A DNA stretch of 64,000 bases from CAMTUW01 sp947085035 (lineage in GTDB: Bacteria; Actinomycetota; Coriobacteriia; Anaerosomatales; PHET01): NCBI GenBank assembly GCA_947085035.1, contig CAMTUW010000007.1, positions 62,001-126,000 of the forward strand, in the 5' to 3' direction. Numbering within the stretch: position 1 is the first letter of the stretch; each line of letters starts with the position of its first letter. The notes below the pieces were generated by a model, which was not told the origin of the DNA, made no database searches, and was given only the letters and a program-made list of their open reading frames with translations. The position numbers were made by a program, and so were the translations under genes. Positions 42,402 through 50,531 of the stretch are shown one piece after another.

Positions 42402-44255
42402 CTAGAGGTTCTTGACGCCTTCGATGATCTTGAGAATGGTCGCCTTGTCAACGCGGGTGTCACGTGACAGAACTCCACTGCCAGCTTCAGGTAGTTCTTT
42501 GACGTTCGCCTGAGGCCTCGACGATAGCCTCCGCGATGCCCCGGTCAGCGCCGAAAGCTCATCGGTCAATCCGCCCGAAAAGCCGTAGTCCCCGATACCT
42601 TCCTCGCCCAGAAACGCGTCTGTGGAGATCACGCCGCCCGCGGCTACCGGCTCATCATCGCGAAGCAGATCCACGTCGAACCCTGCCTTGATCGCGAGAG
42701 GACTCATCTGATCGTCGGCGATCAACTCGGCGTCCACGTCCAGTGAGTCGAGCAACGATCTGAAATCGGGCTCCTCGACCGCGCTCGTGTCTTGCGAAAC
42801 GGTTGCCAGTGGAGGCTCGGGTACTTCGATCCAGCCCGGGGTGACAACGTCATCAGCACGCAGGGACATGGGCTCAGTGACGACCTCGGATGGCTCGGCT
42901 GTGACGGGCGACAGTAGATCCGAGGGCAGTTCGCCGAGCCCCAAACCCATCAAGTCACGCTCGAAGTCCAGCCCAACGGGTTCCGGCTCAGGCTCCGGTT
43001 CGGGTTCCGGTTCGGGTTCCGGCTCAGGCTCAGGTTCCGGCTCCGGTTCCGGTACGCTGACGAGCCGCTCGAGCAGGTCCTCAACCGAGGGTGCGCCGGT
43101 GTCGTCCGGGCGATCATAGCCGATGAACGCGGGTTCCTCGACGGGAACATAAGGGGCATGGGTGAGGGTGGACTCTTCAGGCGCAACCTCGAGTCCGCCC
43201 TCAGGGAAATACTCCAACACCGCCCCCATGAACTCTTCCAAGGCGAGTTGGTCTTCGGGAGAGGGCTCCGCGGTCGCAGCGCCGAGGAACTCCGGGATCT
43301 CCATGGGCCCGGCGGCGATCGCAACGCGTGCAGCGTCTGTGGCAGCTGAATCACGTTCGGCCAGCGCTTCTGCCTGTTCAGCTTCTGAGCGCCTCCTCGC
43401 CTCCTCGACGAGCTTCTCCTCACGCGCCAGCGCAACGTGCAGTTGAGCCTCCTCGACACGGCGGCGTTCAGCCTCGATGACGGCGAGTCTCGCTTCTCGC
43501 TCGTCGCGCTCGGCACGGAAACGCGCGATCTCGTCATCTGTCGCGAACTCGAGCAGACCGGCGCTGAACAGTCCGTAGACGATGCGTGCGACCTCGAAGT
43601 CCGTCCGGCCTGACTCCACCGCCAGGTCAGCGACGCTACGCGTCCCGTCGACCTGCAGCAGGAGCTGCCATTCGACCGGCTTGAGCGATATCTCGAACGT
43701 TCCCTCTCCGGGGGCCGTGGCCATCTTGAAAACGACCTCGACCGAGGGAATCCGCTTGCGGATCCTGCCCCACTCCTCGAGACGACGCGAGCCTTCCATC
43801 ACCACGTTCTCAATCGAGACGGTCAAACCGATGTCTTCATCGACGACTTCGGGCATCGTCTCGAAATCGAATTGCCCCTCGTCCCAACGCATCAGGTCGA
43901 AGATGGTGTCTTGGATCTGCTCGGTCACGAAGGACTCAAGGACCTCCTCGGTGATGTAGCCCTCATCGATCAGGATCTGCCCCAGCCGGCGCTCGCCCGC
44001 AGGCTCAGCGGCGCGCAGGTCAAGCCCGCGCACCAGCGCCTGGGCCGTGATCCGTTGGGCTTTGACGAGCCTCTCTCCGAGAGGTTCACTGTGCCAGTTC
44101 GAGCTGGCGAAGAAGACATCGCCGTCCCGAAACCAGACGCTCCCGTGCGCTTCGTCCTCACGGACGATGCGCAGCACGCCGGTCTTACGGCTGAACGTCA
44201 CCAGTTGGAAGACGTCCGGCAGACTGAAGTCTTTGAGGTTGCCACTGAGCGCCAT
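42402..44255 (-). CDS. DUF4388 (PATAN) domain protein with coiled coil and Pro-Glu repeats
   Basis: 617 residues. Residues 1-135 form a DUF4388/PatA N-terminal domain (MALSGNLKDFSLPDVFQLVT, TGVLRIVRED, GEPLGERLVK, GQILIDEGYITEEVLESFV). A winged-helix-like segment follows (195-240), then a charged coiled coil (240-310), an acidic linker, Pro-Glu repeats at 402-428 and a long acidic tail. The last 20 residues (LSRDTRVDKATILKIIEGVK) look like a short binding peptide. In cyanobacteria PATAN proteins bind PilB to control motility. The gene is between the Roadblock gene (39-base gap) and the GTPase, so it is probably the scaffold or effector of the switch. Confidence 0.85.
   Translation of the reverse strand: MALSGNLKDFSLPDVFQLVTFSRKTGVLRIVREDEAHGSVWFRDGDVFFASSNWHSEPLGERLVKAQRITAQALVRGLDLRAAEPAGERRLGQILIDEGYITEEVLESFVTEQIQDTIFDLMRWDEGQFDFETMPEVVDEDIGLTVSIENVVMEGSRRLEEWGRIRKRIPSVEVVFKMATAPGEGTFEISLKPVEWQLLLQVDGTRSVADLAVESGRTDFEVARIVYGLFSAGLLEFATDDEIARFRAERDEREARLAVIEAERRRVEEAQLHVALAREEKLVEEARRRSEAEQAEALAERDSAATDAARVAIAAGPMEIPEFLGAATAEPSPEDQLALEEFMGAVLEYFPEGGLEVAPEESTLTHAPYVPVEEPAFIGYDRPDDTGAPSVEDLLERLVSVPEPEPEPEPEPEPEPEPEPEPEPEPVGLDFERDLMGLGLGELPSDLLSPVTAEPSEVVTEPMSLRADDVVTPGWIEVPEPPLATVSQDTSAVEEPDFRSLLDSLDVDAELIADDQMSPLAIKAGFDVDLLRDDEPVAAGGVISTDAFLGEEGIGDYGFSGGLTDELSALTGASRRLSSRPQANVKELPEAGSGVLSRDTRVDKATILKIIEGVKNL
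42972..43052. repeat. Hexanucleotide repeat coding a longer Pro-Glu run
   Basis: About 13 hexamers of GGTTCC/GGCTCA/GGTTCG type encode Pro-Glu pairs at residues 402-428 of the PATAN protein. Third-position variation shows that it is not a recent perfect expansion, but length changes by slippage remain possible. Confidence 0.85.
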
Positions 44256-44294
44256 CGAGCGTCATGCATCCGTTCTGGTCGAGGTGCGCTGCGG

Positions 44295-44888
44295 CTAGCC
44301 GAGAATCTCGGCCATCGAGTCCGCCGCGGCGCGCATGTCGTACAAGACGAGTCCCAACTTCGCGTCGGTGTCGGCAAGACAGGTGAGAACCGCCCGGCCG
44401 CCGGCGGCGATGAGCATGACGTACCCGCCCTCACCCTCGATGAACACCTGCGACAGCGAACCGCGACCAAGCTCAGCCGCAGCGCGCTCGCCAAGGCCGA
44501 GAATCGCTGCGGACATGGCGCCCACCCGATCCTCGTGCATGCCATCAGGCAGTGCGGACGCCATCGTGAAGCCGTCGAGTGAGACCAAGGCAGCCGCCTG
44601 GATGTCCTGGCTGTCTTCCATCAGATCGTTGAGCGCCGTCGCCAGTCGCTCTTCGCGCGTGGCCTGCCGCGCAGAGGCCGCCGGACGGACAGCCGCGACG
44701 GGTGTTGGCGGAGCAGTCGCAGGCACGGGCTCAGGCGACGGGACCGCAGCGGTCACTGTCGGCGTAGACGCCGCATCAACTGAGACGATCGGAACCACGA
44801 CGGGCGGAGAGATCAGCTCGTCATCGTCTTCGAACACATCCTCGTCGGTATCGCTCAAGAAGAAGTCACCGAACGCGTTGTCTGCCAT
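44295..44888 (-). CDS. Roadblock/LC7 domain protein (MglB-like)
   Basis: 197 residues from ATG 44888 (GGAGG upstream; a longer frame would add 20 residues). The first 30 residues are very acidic (DNAFGDFFLSDTDEDVFED), followed by a Pro/Ala/Val linker. The C-terminal 95 residues are a Roadblock/LC7 fold: LNDLMEDSQDIQAAALVSLD, then GFTMASALPDG, MSAAILGLGERAAAELG, GYVMLIAAGGRAVLTCLAD. Such proteins are GTPase-activating or nucleotide-exchange partners of MglA-like GTPases. It precedes the PATAN gene and has its own 185-base leader with a tandem repeat, so it may head a separate transcription unit. Confidence 0.9.
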   Translation of the reverse strand: MADNAFGDFFLSDTDEDVFEDDDELISPPVVVPIVSVDAASTPTVTAAVPSPEPVPATAPPTPVAAVRPAASARQATREERLATALNDLMEDSQDIQAAALVSLDGFTMASALPDGMHEDRVGAMSAAILGLGERAAAELGRGSLSQVFIEGEGGYVMLIAAGGRAVLTCLADTDAKLGLVLYDMRAAADSMAEILG

Positions 44889-44948
44889 TGCAGGAGCACC
44901 TCCCAGCGGCTCCGAGCGTGTTCCCAGTTCGCGGGTACCAACAAGCAA

Positions 44949-45028
44949 GCCCGCAGTCGAACGGGCTGAATCATACTCTCACGAAGGTCAACCCGAGACA
45001 ACCTACCTGCGACGACTACCTGCGACGA
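44949..45028 (-). promoter_or_regulatory. Leader of the Roadblock gene: tandem 13-bp repeat, -10-like box and hairpin
   Basis: The 185-base gap after the second pilB holds two perfect head-to-tail copies of a 13-bp unit CTACCTGCGACGA (45003-45028), a TATGAT hexamer on the minus strand (44975-44970), and a 5-bp stem with 8-base loop (44949-44966) followed by a T-rich run. The repeat could be a regulator site; the hairpin could be an attenuator. Confidence 0.4.
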
Positions 45029-45073
45029 CACGGAACGACATGGAACCGAAGGCCTGAAGGCTCCGCCGATGCG

Positions 45074-46744
45074 TCACACCACAACGCGCATGATCTCCTC
45101 GATCGACGTCTGTCCGAGCAGAATCTTCGAGAAGCCGTCGTCGCGCAACGTGAGCATCCCCTCAGACACCGCTTGACGTTTGATCTCGTCCGACGAGACG
45201 TTTTCCACGGTGAGCCGCTCGAGCTCTTCTGACATCGACATGACCTCATGGACGCCCATGCGCCCTTTATAGCCGATGCCGTTGCACTTCTTGCAGCCTC
45301 GATGGCGATAGACTGTCGGAGGGTTCCCGGGCTCGAAAGGAAACCCGATGCGCTCGAGTGCCGCTTCCTCGGGCGTGTACTGCTCCTTGCACGCGCCGCA
45401 AAGACGCCTGGCGAGACGCTGCGCGACGACCAGCGTGACCGCCGATGCCGTGAGAAACGGCTCGATTCCCATCTCCGTGAGTCGCGTGATCGCTGAGGGC
45501 GCGTCATTGGTGTGCAGCGTGGACAGCACGAGGTGCCCTGTCAGCGCTGCCTCGATGGCGATCGTTCCCGTCTCTCGGTCACGAATCTCGCCGATCATGA
45601 CCTTGTCAGGATCCTGACGCAGGATGGAACGAAGGGCGGCCGCGAACGAGAGTCCCGCCTTCTCGTTGACGTGGACCTGAGATAGACCCGCCAAACGGTA
45701 CTCGACGGGGTCCTCGACCGTGATGAGGTTGGTCTTGGGGTCGTTCGTCTCGTTGATGGCGGCGTACAGGGTCGTGGACTTTCCTGAGCCGGTGGGGCCC
45801 GTGACCAGAATGGCGCCGTACGGTAGCGCGAGCGCGTCCAGGAGCCGTTGCATGTTCTGTTCGAGGAATCCCAGGTCCTTCAGAGACATCATGATGGAAT
45901 CCCTGCGCAGCAGTCGCAAGACGGCCAGCTCGCCGTGCACGAGTGGCAATGTCGCGACGCGGAAGTCGACCGCTTTGCCGTCAAGCGTCACACCGAAGCG
46001 GCCATCGAGTGGAACCCGGCGCTCAGAGATGTCCATGCCCGAACTGATCTTGAGGCGGCTGATGAGTTGCCGGTGCACCTTCTTCGGCGTGTGGAGGATC
46101 TCTCGGCACACACCGTCGATGCGAAACCTCACCCGCATCTCGTGCTCATACGGTTCGATGTAGATGTCGCCTGCGCCCTGCCTGATCGCGTCGGTCACGA
46201 TCTGATTCATCAACTTCGCAACGACCGAGTTGGCTGAATCGTCGACCTCCTCTTCCCGGTCGACGGAGCTGATGGCGTCTTCGAGGTCACCGAGCATGCC
46301 GTCCACGTTGGTCTGGTTCGTGGCGAACCGGTCGATGGTCGACACCAGATCGCTCATGGTGGCGACAACGGGTCGAATCTCCAGCCGCGTCACGATCCGC
46401 AGGTCGTCGATGGCGAAGATGTTCGCCGGGTCCGACATAGCGACGACGAGCTCGTCGTCTTCGAGCTTGATGGGGAGCACGTGGTGCTTGCGCATGAGTT
46501 CTGTTGGGATGAGCATCGCGGCGCTGGGATCGATGTCGTAAGAGGCGATGTCGACGAAGGCGAGGCCCATCTGCTCGGCAACAGCCTGAGCGACGCGAGT
46601 CTCGGTCGCCAGCCCCATCTCCTCCATCACGACCGCCAACGGGCGACCAGCGGACTGCTCGAGCGCAGCGGAAAGCTGCTCATCCGTTATGACACCAGCG
46701 GAAACAAGCATACGGCCGAGCCTTTGCATGGTGGCCTGTGACAA
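45074..46744 (-). CDS. Type IV pilus extension ATPase PilB, second copy
   Basis: 556 residues, paralogous to the first PilB and of equal length. MshEN-type N-terminal domain (QRLGRMLVSAGVITDEQLSA; LVVAMSDPANIFAIDDL), Walker A GPTGSGKST, Asp box (ITVEDPVEYRLAGLS), Walker B (KVMIGEIRDRETG), His box (STLHTNDAPSAITRL) and CxxC pairs (CGACKEQYT; CKKCNGIGYKGRMG) all intact. TTG 46744 with GAGGGG upstream gives an N-terminus that aligns with the first copy; ATG five codons later is possible. It starts three bases after the aroE stop. No pilT was found in the window. Confidence 0.94.
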   Translation of the reverse strand: MSQATMQRLGRMLVSAGVITDEQLSAALEQSAGRPLAVVMEEMGLATETRVAQAVAEQMGLAFVDIASYDIDPSAAMLIPTELMRKHHVLPIKLEDDELVVAMSDPANIFAIDDLRIVTRLEIRPVVATMSDLVSTIDRFATNQTNVDGMLGDLEDAISSVDREEEVDDSANSVVAKLMNQIVTDAIRQGAGDIYIEPYEHEMRVRFRIDGVCREILHTPKKVHRQLISRLKISSGMDISERRVPLDGRFGVTLDGKAVDFRVATLPLVHGELAVLRLLRRDSIMMSLKDLGFLEQNMQRLLDALALPYGAILVTGPTGSGKSTTLYAAINETNDPKTNLITVEDPVEYRLAGLSQVHVNEKAGLSFAAALRSILRQDPDKVMIGEIRDRETGTIAIEAALTGHLVLSTLHTNDAPSAITRLTEMGIEPFLTASAVTLVVAQRLARRLCGACKEQYTPEEAALERIGFPFEPGNPPTVYRHRGCKKCNGIGYKGRMGVHEVMSMSEELERLTVENVSSDEIKRQAVSEGMLTLRDDGFSKILLGQTSIEEIMRVVV

Positions 46745-46747
46745 TCG

Positions 46748-47635
46748 TCATCCCCTCGTTCGCCGCGACGCGAGCTCAGTCTCGGCCGCTTGACGCATCA
46801 CGTCGCGTGGCACCCGTACCTGTGCGTTGTCATTCCAGATATCGACCGCGATCGCCCCTTGGGCCACGAGCATACTGATTCCGTCGAACGCCGTCGCGCC
46901 CACCTGTGCGGCCTCGCGCACCAGTGCCGTTGGGAGCGCGGTCCCGTACACCATGTCGTAGACCACCTGCCCCGGAGAGATCCATGCGATCGGGAGCGGA
47001 CTCGGATCATCGGGCTTCATGCCAACCGGAGTCGCATTGACGATGAGATCAGCGCGCCTCACCCACTCTTCGGACTGAGGCAACGCGGCGACTCGGGCCT
47101 CCATTCCGCCGAGGTGCGGATGCATCCTTTGAAGAAGCTTCTCGCCGCGTGTGGCATCGCGAGCGACGACCGTCACGCTGGCCGCACGCGCCAACAGAAG
47201 GGCGACGAAAGCGCCGCCGGCGGCCCCTCCCGAACCGATGATGACGATGTGTTTGCCTTCGGGAGTGAAGTCGACGTCGGTCTGCAGCGCCTCGAGCAGT
47301 CCTCGTCCATCGGTGTTGTAGCCCACCAGCTTGCCGTCGACGACATGCACGGCATTCACGGCCCCGGCCATGCTCGCGGCCATCGCCACCTCGTCACACA
47401 GTTCGAGAACGGCGTTCTTGAACGGCATCGTGACGCTGAAGCCCACCAGCTGAAGCGAGGGAGCAAGCGCCATGAAGCGCCGAAGCGCGGTCTCGTCGGG
47501 CAGCTCCAGCGGCACGAACGCCCAGTTCAGGTCGAGGTGCGCGTAGACGGCGTTGTGCATCGCTGGCGAGAGCGTGTGCCCGAGAGGGTGGCCGATGACG
47601 CATGCGAGTTTCGTCTTGCCGTCGATCCCGGTCAT
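46748..47635 (-). CDS. aroE: Shikimate dehydrogenase
   Basis: 295 residues; NADP-dependent reduction of 3-dehydroshikimate. Start ATG 47635, preceded by AAAAGGA at eight bases; an ATG six codons upstream lacks a ribosome site. Catalytic Lys73 in TMPFKNAV and Asp109 in YNTDGRG are present. The substrate site HTLSPAMHN is at the N-terminus, the dinucleotide loop is GSGGAAGGAFVALLLA and NATPVGM follows. It begins 43 bases after yqeG. Together with aroC-K-B-Q, it brackets the pilus locus. Confidence 0.95.
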   Translation of the reverse strand: MTGIDGKTKLACVIGHPLGHTLSPAMHNAVYAHLDLNWAFVPLELPDETALRRFMALAPSLQLVGFSVTMPFKNAVLELCDEVAMAASMAGAVNAVHVVDGKLVGYNTDGRGLLEALQTDVDFTPEGKHIVIIGSGGAAGGAFVALLLARAASVTVVARDATRGEKLLQRMHPHLGGMEARVAALPQSEEWVRRADLIVNATPVGMKPDDPSPLPIAWISPGQVVYDMVYGTALPTALVREAAQVGATAFDGISMLVAQGAIAVDIWNDNAQVRVPRDVMRQAAETELASRRTRG

Positions 47636-47678
47636 CAGCGTCGTCCTTTTCATGCGGGAGACTCGCGACATGTCGAGT

Positions 47679-48167
47679 CTAGGGTAGTGGGCGCCGCTCC
47701 GCCAACAGGCACCTTTCCAAGTGACGGAGAACAAGTGTGTGCGGGAGGTCGGAGGAGGACAGCGGGGTCACGAGAATCGTGCGCATGCCCAAGAGGTTGC
47801 CGCCCAAGATATCTGTGAACAGCTGATCGCCAACGACGGCCGCGCTGCCCTGGTTCGATCCCATCTGTGCGAGCCCCTTCTTGAACGCGAACGGTAACGG
47901 CTTGAGCGCTTTTGCCACGAGGTCGAATCCTATTCGGCGCGCCACATCGGGAACGTGAGGGTGCCAGTTGTTTGACACGATGCAGACGCGAAAACCCTTG
48001 GCCTTCACTGCACGTGCCCACTCGACCAAGTCGTCAGGGACTTCTTGAGCATCACGGGGCATGAGGGTGTTGTCCAAGTCGATGAGCAGAGTGTCGATCC
48101 CGCTCGCGGACAGCTCTTCGAGGTCTATGTCTCGCACGCTACGGTAGTAATCGTCGGGTCTCAGCAT
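47679..48167 (-). CDS. YqeG family HAD-IIIA phosphatase
   Basis: 162 residues of the HAD superfamily. Nucleophile motif DLDNTL at 30-35, motif II in VCIVSNNW and motif III/IV in the KKGLAQMG...VVGDQLFTDILGGN segment. The substrate is unknown, although a PTPMT1/Gep4-like phosphatidylglycerophosphate phosphatase role has been suggested for the wider family. Its ATG overlaps the TPR gene stop by one base (TGATG). In many Gram-positives yqeG stands next to aroE, as here. Confidence 0.92.
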   Translation of the reverse strand: MLRPDDYYRSVRDIDLEELSASGIDTLLIDLDNTLMPRDAQEVPDDLVEWARAVKAKGFRVCIVSNNWHPHVPDVARRIGFDLVAKALKPLPFAFKKGLAQMGSNQGSAAVVGDQLFTDILGGNLLGMRTILVTPLSSSDLPHTLVLRHLERCLLAERRPLP

Positions 48168-48853
48168 CAGTGGTCCTGCACTCCGTCTCCATCATGGTCG
48201 TGGTCGCCGGCTCCGGCACCGGCCTCTCTCATCCGCTCGAGCACCTGGTCGAGTCGGGCGCTGTCTTCGAGACGGCCGTACTTGGCCAGCGCGTCCCGGG
48301 CAACGATGACCCCTTCGTAGAGGGCTTCCTCATCCATCCACGTGAGCGTATCGGACATGATCTCGTCGATGAGCGGCTCGATCTGTGCCTGGTTGGCCTG
48401 CGCGTCCTCGATGTAGAGCAACTGCGCGAGGTTGCTCGTCAGAAGACCGGAACGCGGATTCGCCTCAAGACCCCGGCGTGCGATGGCCAGCCCTTCTTCC
48501 TCGGACACACTTATTCTCGCGAGCCACGACGCGAGATAGTACGCCTGCTCGAACTGGGGATCGAGCACAGTGACCATGTTGAGCGTCGGCATCATGTACG
48601 TCTGTTTCGCGAGGGGAATTCCTTCGTAGTATTCGTGGAACTGCGGGTCGAGCCGGTTCCAGAGAACTGCGGCCACGAATCTGCGCAGACCTCCCAGGTA
48701 GGCGAACCCGGTGCGCCCCACGCTACTGGTGGCGCCGACTCCCGCATCCTGCGGCGCTGCGGTGACAGCGAGGGCTTGGGCGCTGAACAGCAGCACCGCC
48801 GCGAGCGCCATACCGACCACGAACGTGCGGATGTCGAGGGCTCCCGTCTTCAC
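48167..48853 (-). CDS. Membrane-anchored TPR-like protein with Asp/His-rich C-terminal tail
   Basis: 228 residues. An N-terminal signal anchor (about 10-32) precedes an all-helical region that looks like tetratricopeptide repeats (LDPQFEQAYYLASWLARISV, EEGLAIARRGLEANPRSG). The last 13 residues (AGDHDHDGDGVQDH) contain a DxDxDG pattern like calcium-binding loops of thrombospondin type 3 or EF-hand repeats. GTG start overlaps the ABC permease stop (GTGA), so it is probably co-translated with the exporter. Family not recognised by name; role unknown, possibly a substrate-holding partner of the exporter. Confidence 0.75.
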   Translation of the reverse strand: MKTGALDIRTFVVGMALAAVLLFSAQALAVTAAPQDAGVGATSSVGRTGFAYLGGLRRFVAAVLWNRLDPQFHEYYEGIPLAKQTYMMPTLNMVTVLDPQFEQAYYLASWLARISVSEEEGLAIARRGLEANPRSGLLTSNLAQLLYIEDAQANQAQIEPLIDEIMSDTLTWMDEEALYEGVIVARDALAKYGRLEDSARLDQVLERMREAGAGAGDHDHDGDGVQDH

Positions 48854-49587
48854 AGGTCACGCGCCTGAAACACTCGGGTCGCCACGAGTAGAAGAATGGC
48901 CACCCACGCAACGAACGCGGTGAGCATCGTCAGAGCATAGACGCCGGAGTACCCGGTCCCGTGAGAAACCGCGTTCACCACGTCGAACATCTCAAGCGAT
49001 GGGATGTAGCTCGGGGCCGAGACGTTCGCAGCGCCACCCGTGTACAGGGTCGAGATCGAATGTCCGACGAAGACGAACACGAGGGCCCCCACTGACGAGG
49101 TGACCGCGCCCACACGGGTCGACAGCGCCATTCCGAACGCGCCAACGACGCCCATCTCGAGCCACACCGCGAAGGCAGCCATCACCAAGCGGGTCATAAG
49201 CGATCCATAGACCACTCCCCCGATCGCGATGGTGACCACTGTGGACGCAGCGATAACGGCACCGGTCACGAGGAATATCCCCAGCCAGGTGCCTGCAAGG
49301 TACTGCCATCGACGCACATCCCGAGAAAGCAGGCCGAACACCGTCCGGCGTTCCACCTCGCCCGGGACCCGCGTGGCCGCGAGCGCGATCGTGACGACGA
49401 GCGAGGACGCGTACATGAGCGAGATCGCGACCTCGCGAAAGACCGCGTCGACGACACCGACACCGTAGCTTGGAAGCGAGGGCGCCACGATGGCGAGCAG
49501 ACCCGCGAAGACGATCACCATCCACACGACCTTGCGGCGGATGGCGTCAGCCACAACCGCGCGGGCGATCACGAGAACCGGCCTCAT
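48850..49587 (-). CDS. ABC-2 type exporter permease
   Basis: 245-residue polytopic protein with about six membrane helices. The N-terminal RPVLVIARAVVADAIRRKVVW followed by ATRVPGEVERRTVFGLLSRDV is typical of NatB/Nod-type ABC-2 permeases. It overlaps the ATPase stop (ATGA). Direction is presumably export; the substrate is unknown. The trio ATPase-permease-TPR protein forms one overlapping block. Confidence 0.87.
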   Translation of the reverse strand: MRPVLVIARAVVADAIRRKVVWMVIVFAGLLAIVAPSLPSYGVGVVDAVFREVAISLMYASSLVVTIALAATRVPGEVERRTVFGLLSRDVRRWQYLAGTWLGIFLVTGAVIAASTVVTIAIGGVVYGSLMTRLVMAAFAVWLEMGVVGAFGMALSTRVGAVTSSVGALVFVFVGHSISTLYTGGAANVSAPSYIPSLEMFDVVNAVSHGTGYSGVYALTMLTAFVAWVAILLLVATRVFQARDL

Positions 49588-50531
49588 GTCACACCGCCTT
49601 CCTCGACGGGTGCCGCCTCGAGCAGGTTCGCGAAGTACTCCTCGAGAGAATCCCGCTTGGGGGTCACGGCGAGCAAGCGCCAGCCGGAGTCGTAGAGTGT
49701 ATCGATGACCTCTCGGACATCTGCGTCAGCTACCGAAAAGACCGCGACGCCGCCCACGACGGCCTGCTCGACGATTCGAGCAGCGACCGCGTCCGGCAGT
49801 GCGCCATCGCCTTGGACCCTAATCGACGTCTGACCGGCCACGTTGAGCAGGTCGTCGATGTGTCCTCGTGCCGCAACCCGGCCCCTGTCAAGAATCGTCA
49901 CCTCGTCGCAGACCGCCTCGACCTCGGAGAGCTGGTGTGACGAGAGCAACACGCCAACGCCTTGTCCCTTCAGCTCTTGGATGATGTTGCGGACATCTCG
50001 CTGGCCCACCGGGTCAAGGCCTGACGCGGGCTCATCGAACACGATCACTTCGGGAGACCCGAGCAGCGCCACGGCGAGTCCCAGTCGCTGCAACATGCCT
50101 CGCGAGAAGCGGGCGAGTCGCGTTCCTCCCTTATGCTCGAGTCCCACTCGTTCGAGCAGTTCGTCGATCTCGAGAAGAGCTTCTCGCCGATCGAGCCCGA
50201 GCAGCTCGGCATGAAGACCGAGTACCTCTGAAGCACTGAGCAGTGAGGGGAAGTAGGGCTGCTCCGGAAGGAATCCGACGTTGGAGCGCGCGCCCGGAAG
50301 ATGGGCGGGGACGCCGGATATCTCGAAGACGCCCGCCGAAGGTGTCACCAGCCCGAGCAGCATCTTGAGCGTGGTGGTCTTCCCTGCCCCGTTGGGGCCG
50401 AGCAGACCGTGAACGCTTCCGTGCGAGACGCTGAGAGAGACTTCCGTCACCGCATCGGGCCTGCCCACTGCGGTCGAGCCGTAGGACTTGCGCGCACCCT
50501 CGATACGGATCGCGAGCGATTCTGCGGTCAC
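49584..50531 (-). CDS. ABC exporter ATP-binding protein
   Basis: 315 residues, DrrA/NatA-like. Walker A GPNGAGKTT near residue 45, Q-loop before FLPEQPYFP, ABC signature LARFSRGMLQRLGLAVALL, Walker B VIVFDEPASGLDP, switch His in LLSSHQLSE. The C-terminal 90 residues form the small regulatory domain common in this group. GTG start overlaps the mltG stop (GTGA). Pairs with the permease just downstream. Confidence 0.93.
   Translation of the reverse strand: MTAESLAIRIEGARKSYGSTAVGRPDAVTEVSLSVSHGSVHGLLGPNGAGKTTTLKMLLGLVTPSAGVFEISGVPAHLPGARSNVGFLPEQPYFPSLLSASEVLGLHAELLGLDRREALLEIDELLERVGLEHKGGTRLARFSRGMLQRLGLAVALLGSPEVIVFDEPASGLDPVGQRDVRNIIQELKGQGVGVLLSSHQLSEVEAVCDEVTILDRGRVAARGHIDDLLNVAGQTSIRVQGDGALPDAVAARIVEQAVVGGVAVFSVADADVREVIDTLYDSGWRLLAVTPKRDSLEEYFANLLEAAPVEEGGVT

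Noticed and set aside
44949..44966. Hairpin with T-rich tail as terminator of the second pilB
   Set aside because: It lies downstream of the -10-like box and close to the Roadblock start, so it is better described as a leader element than as the pilB terminator.
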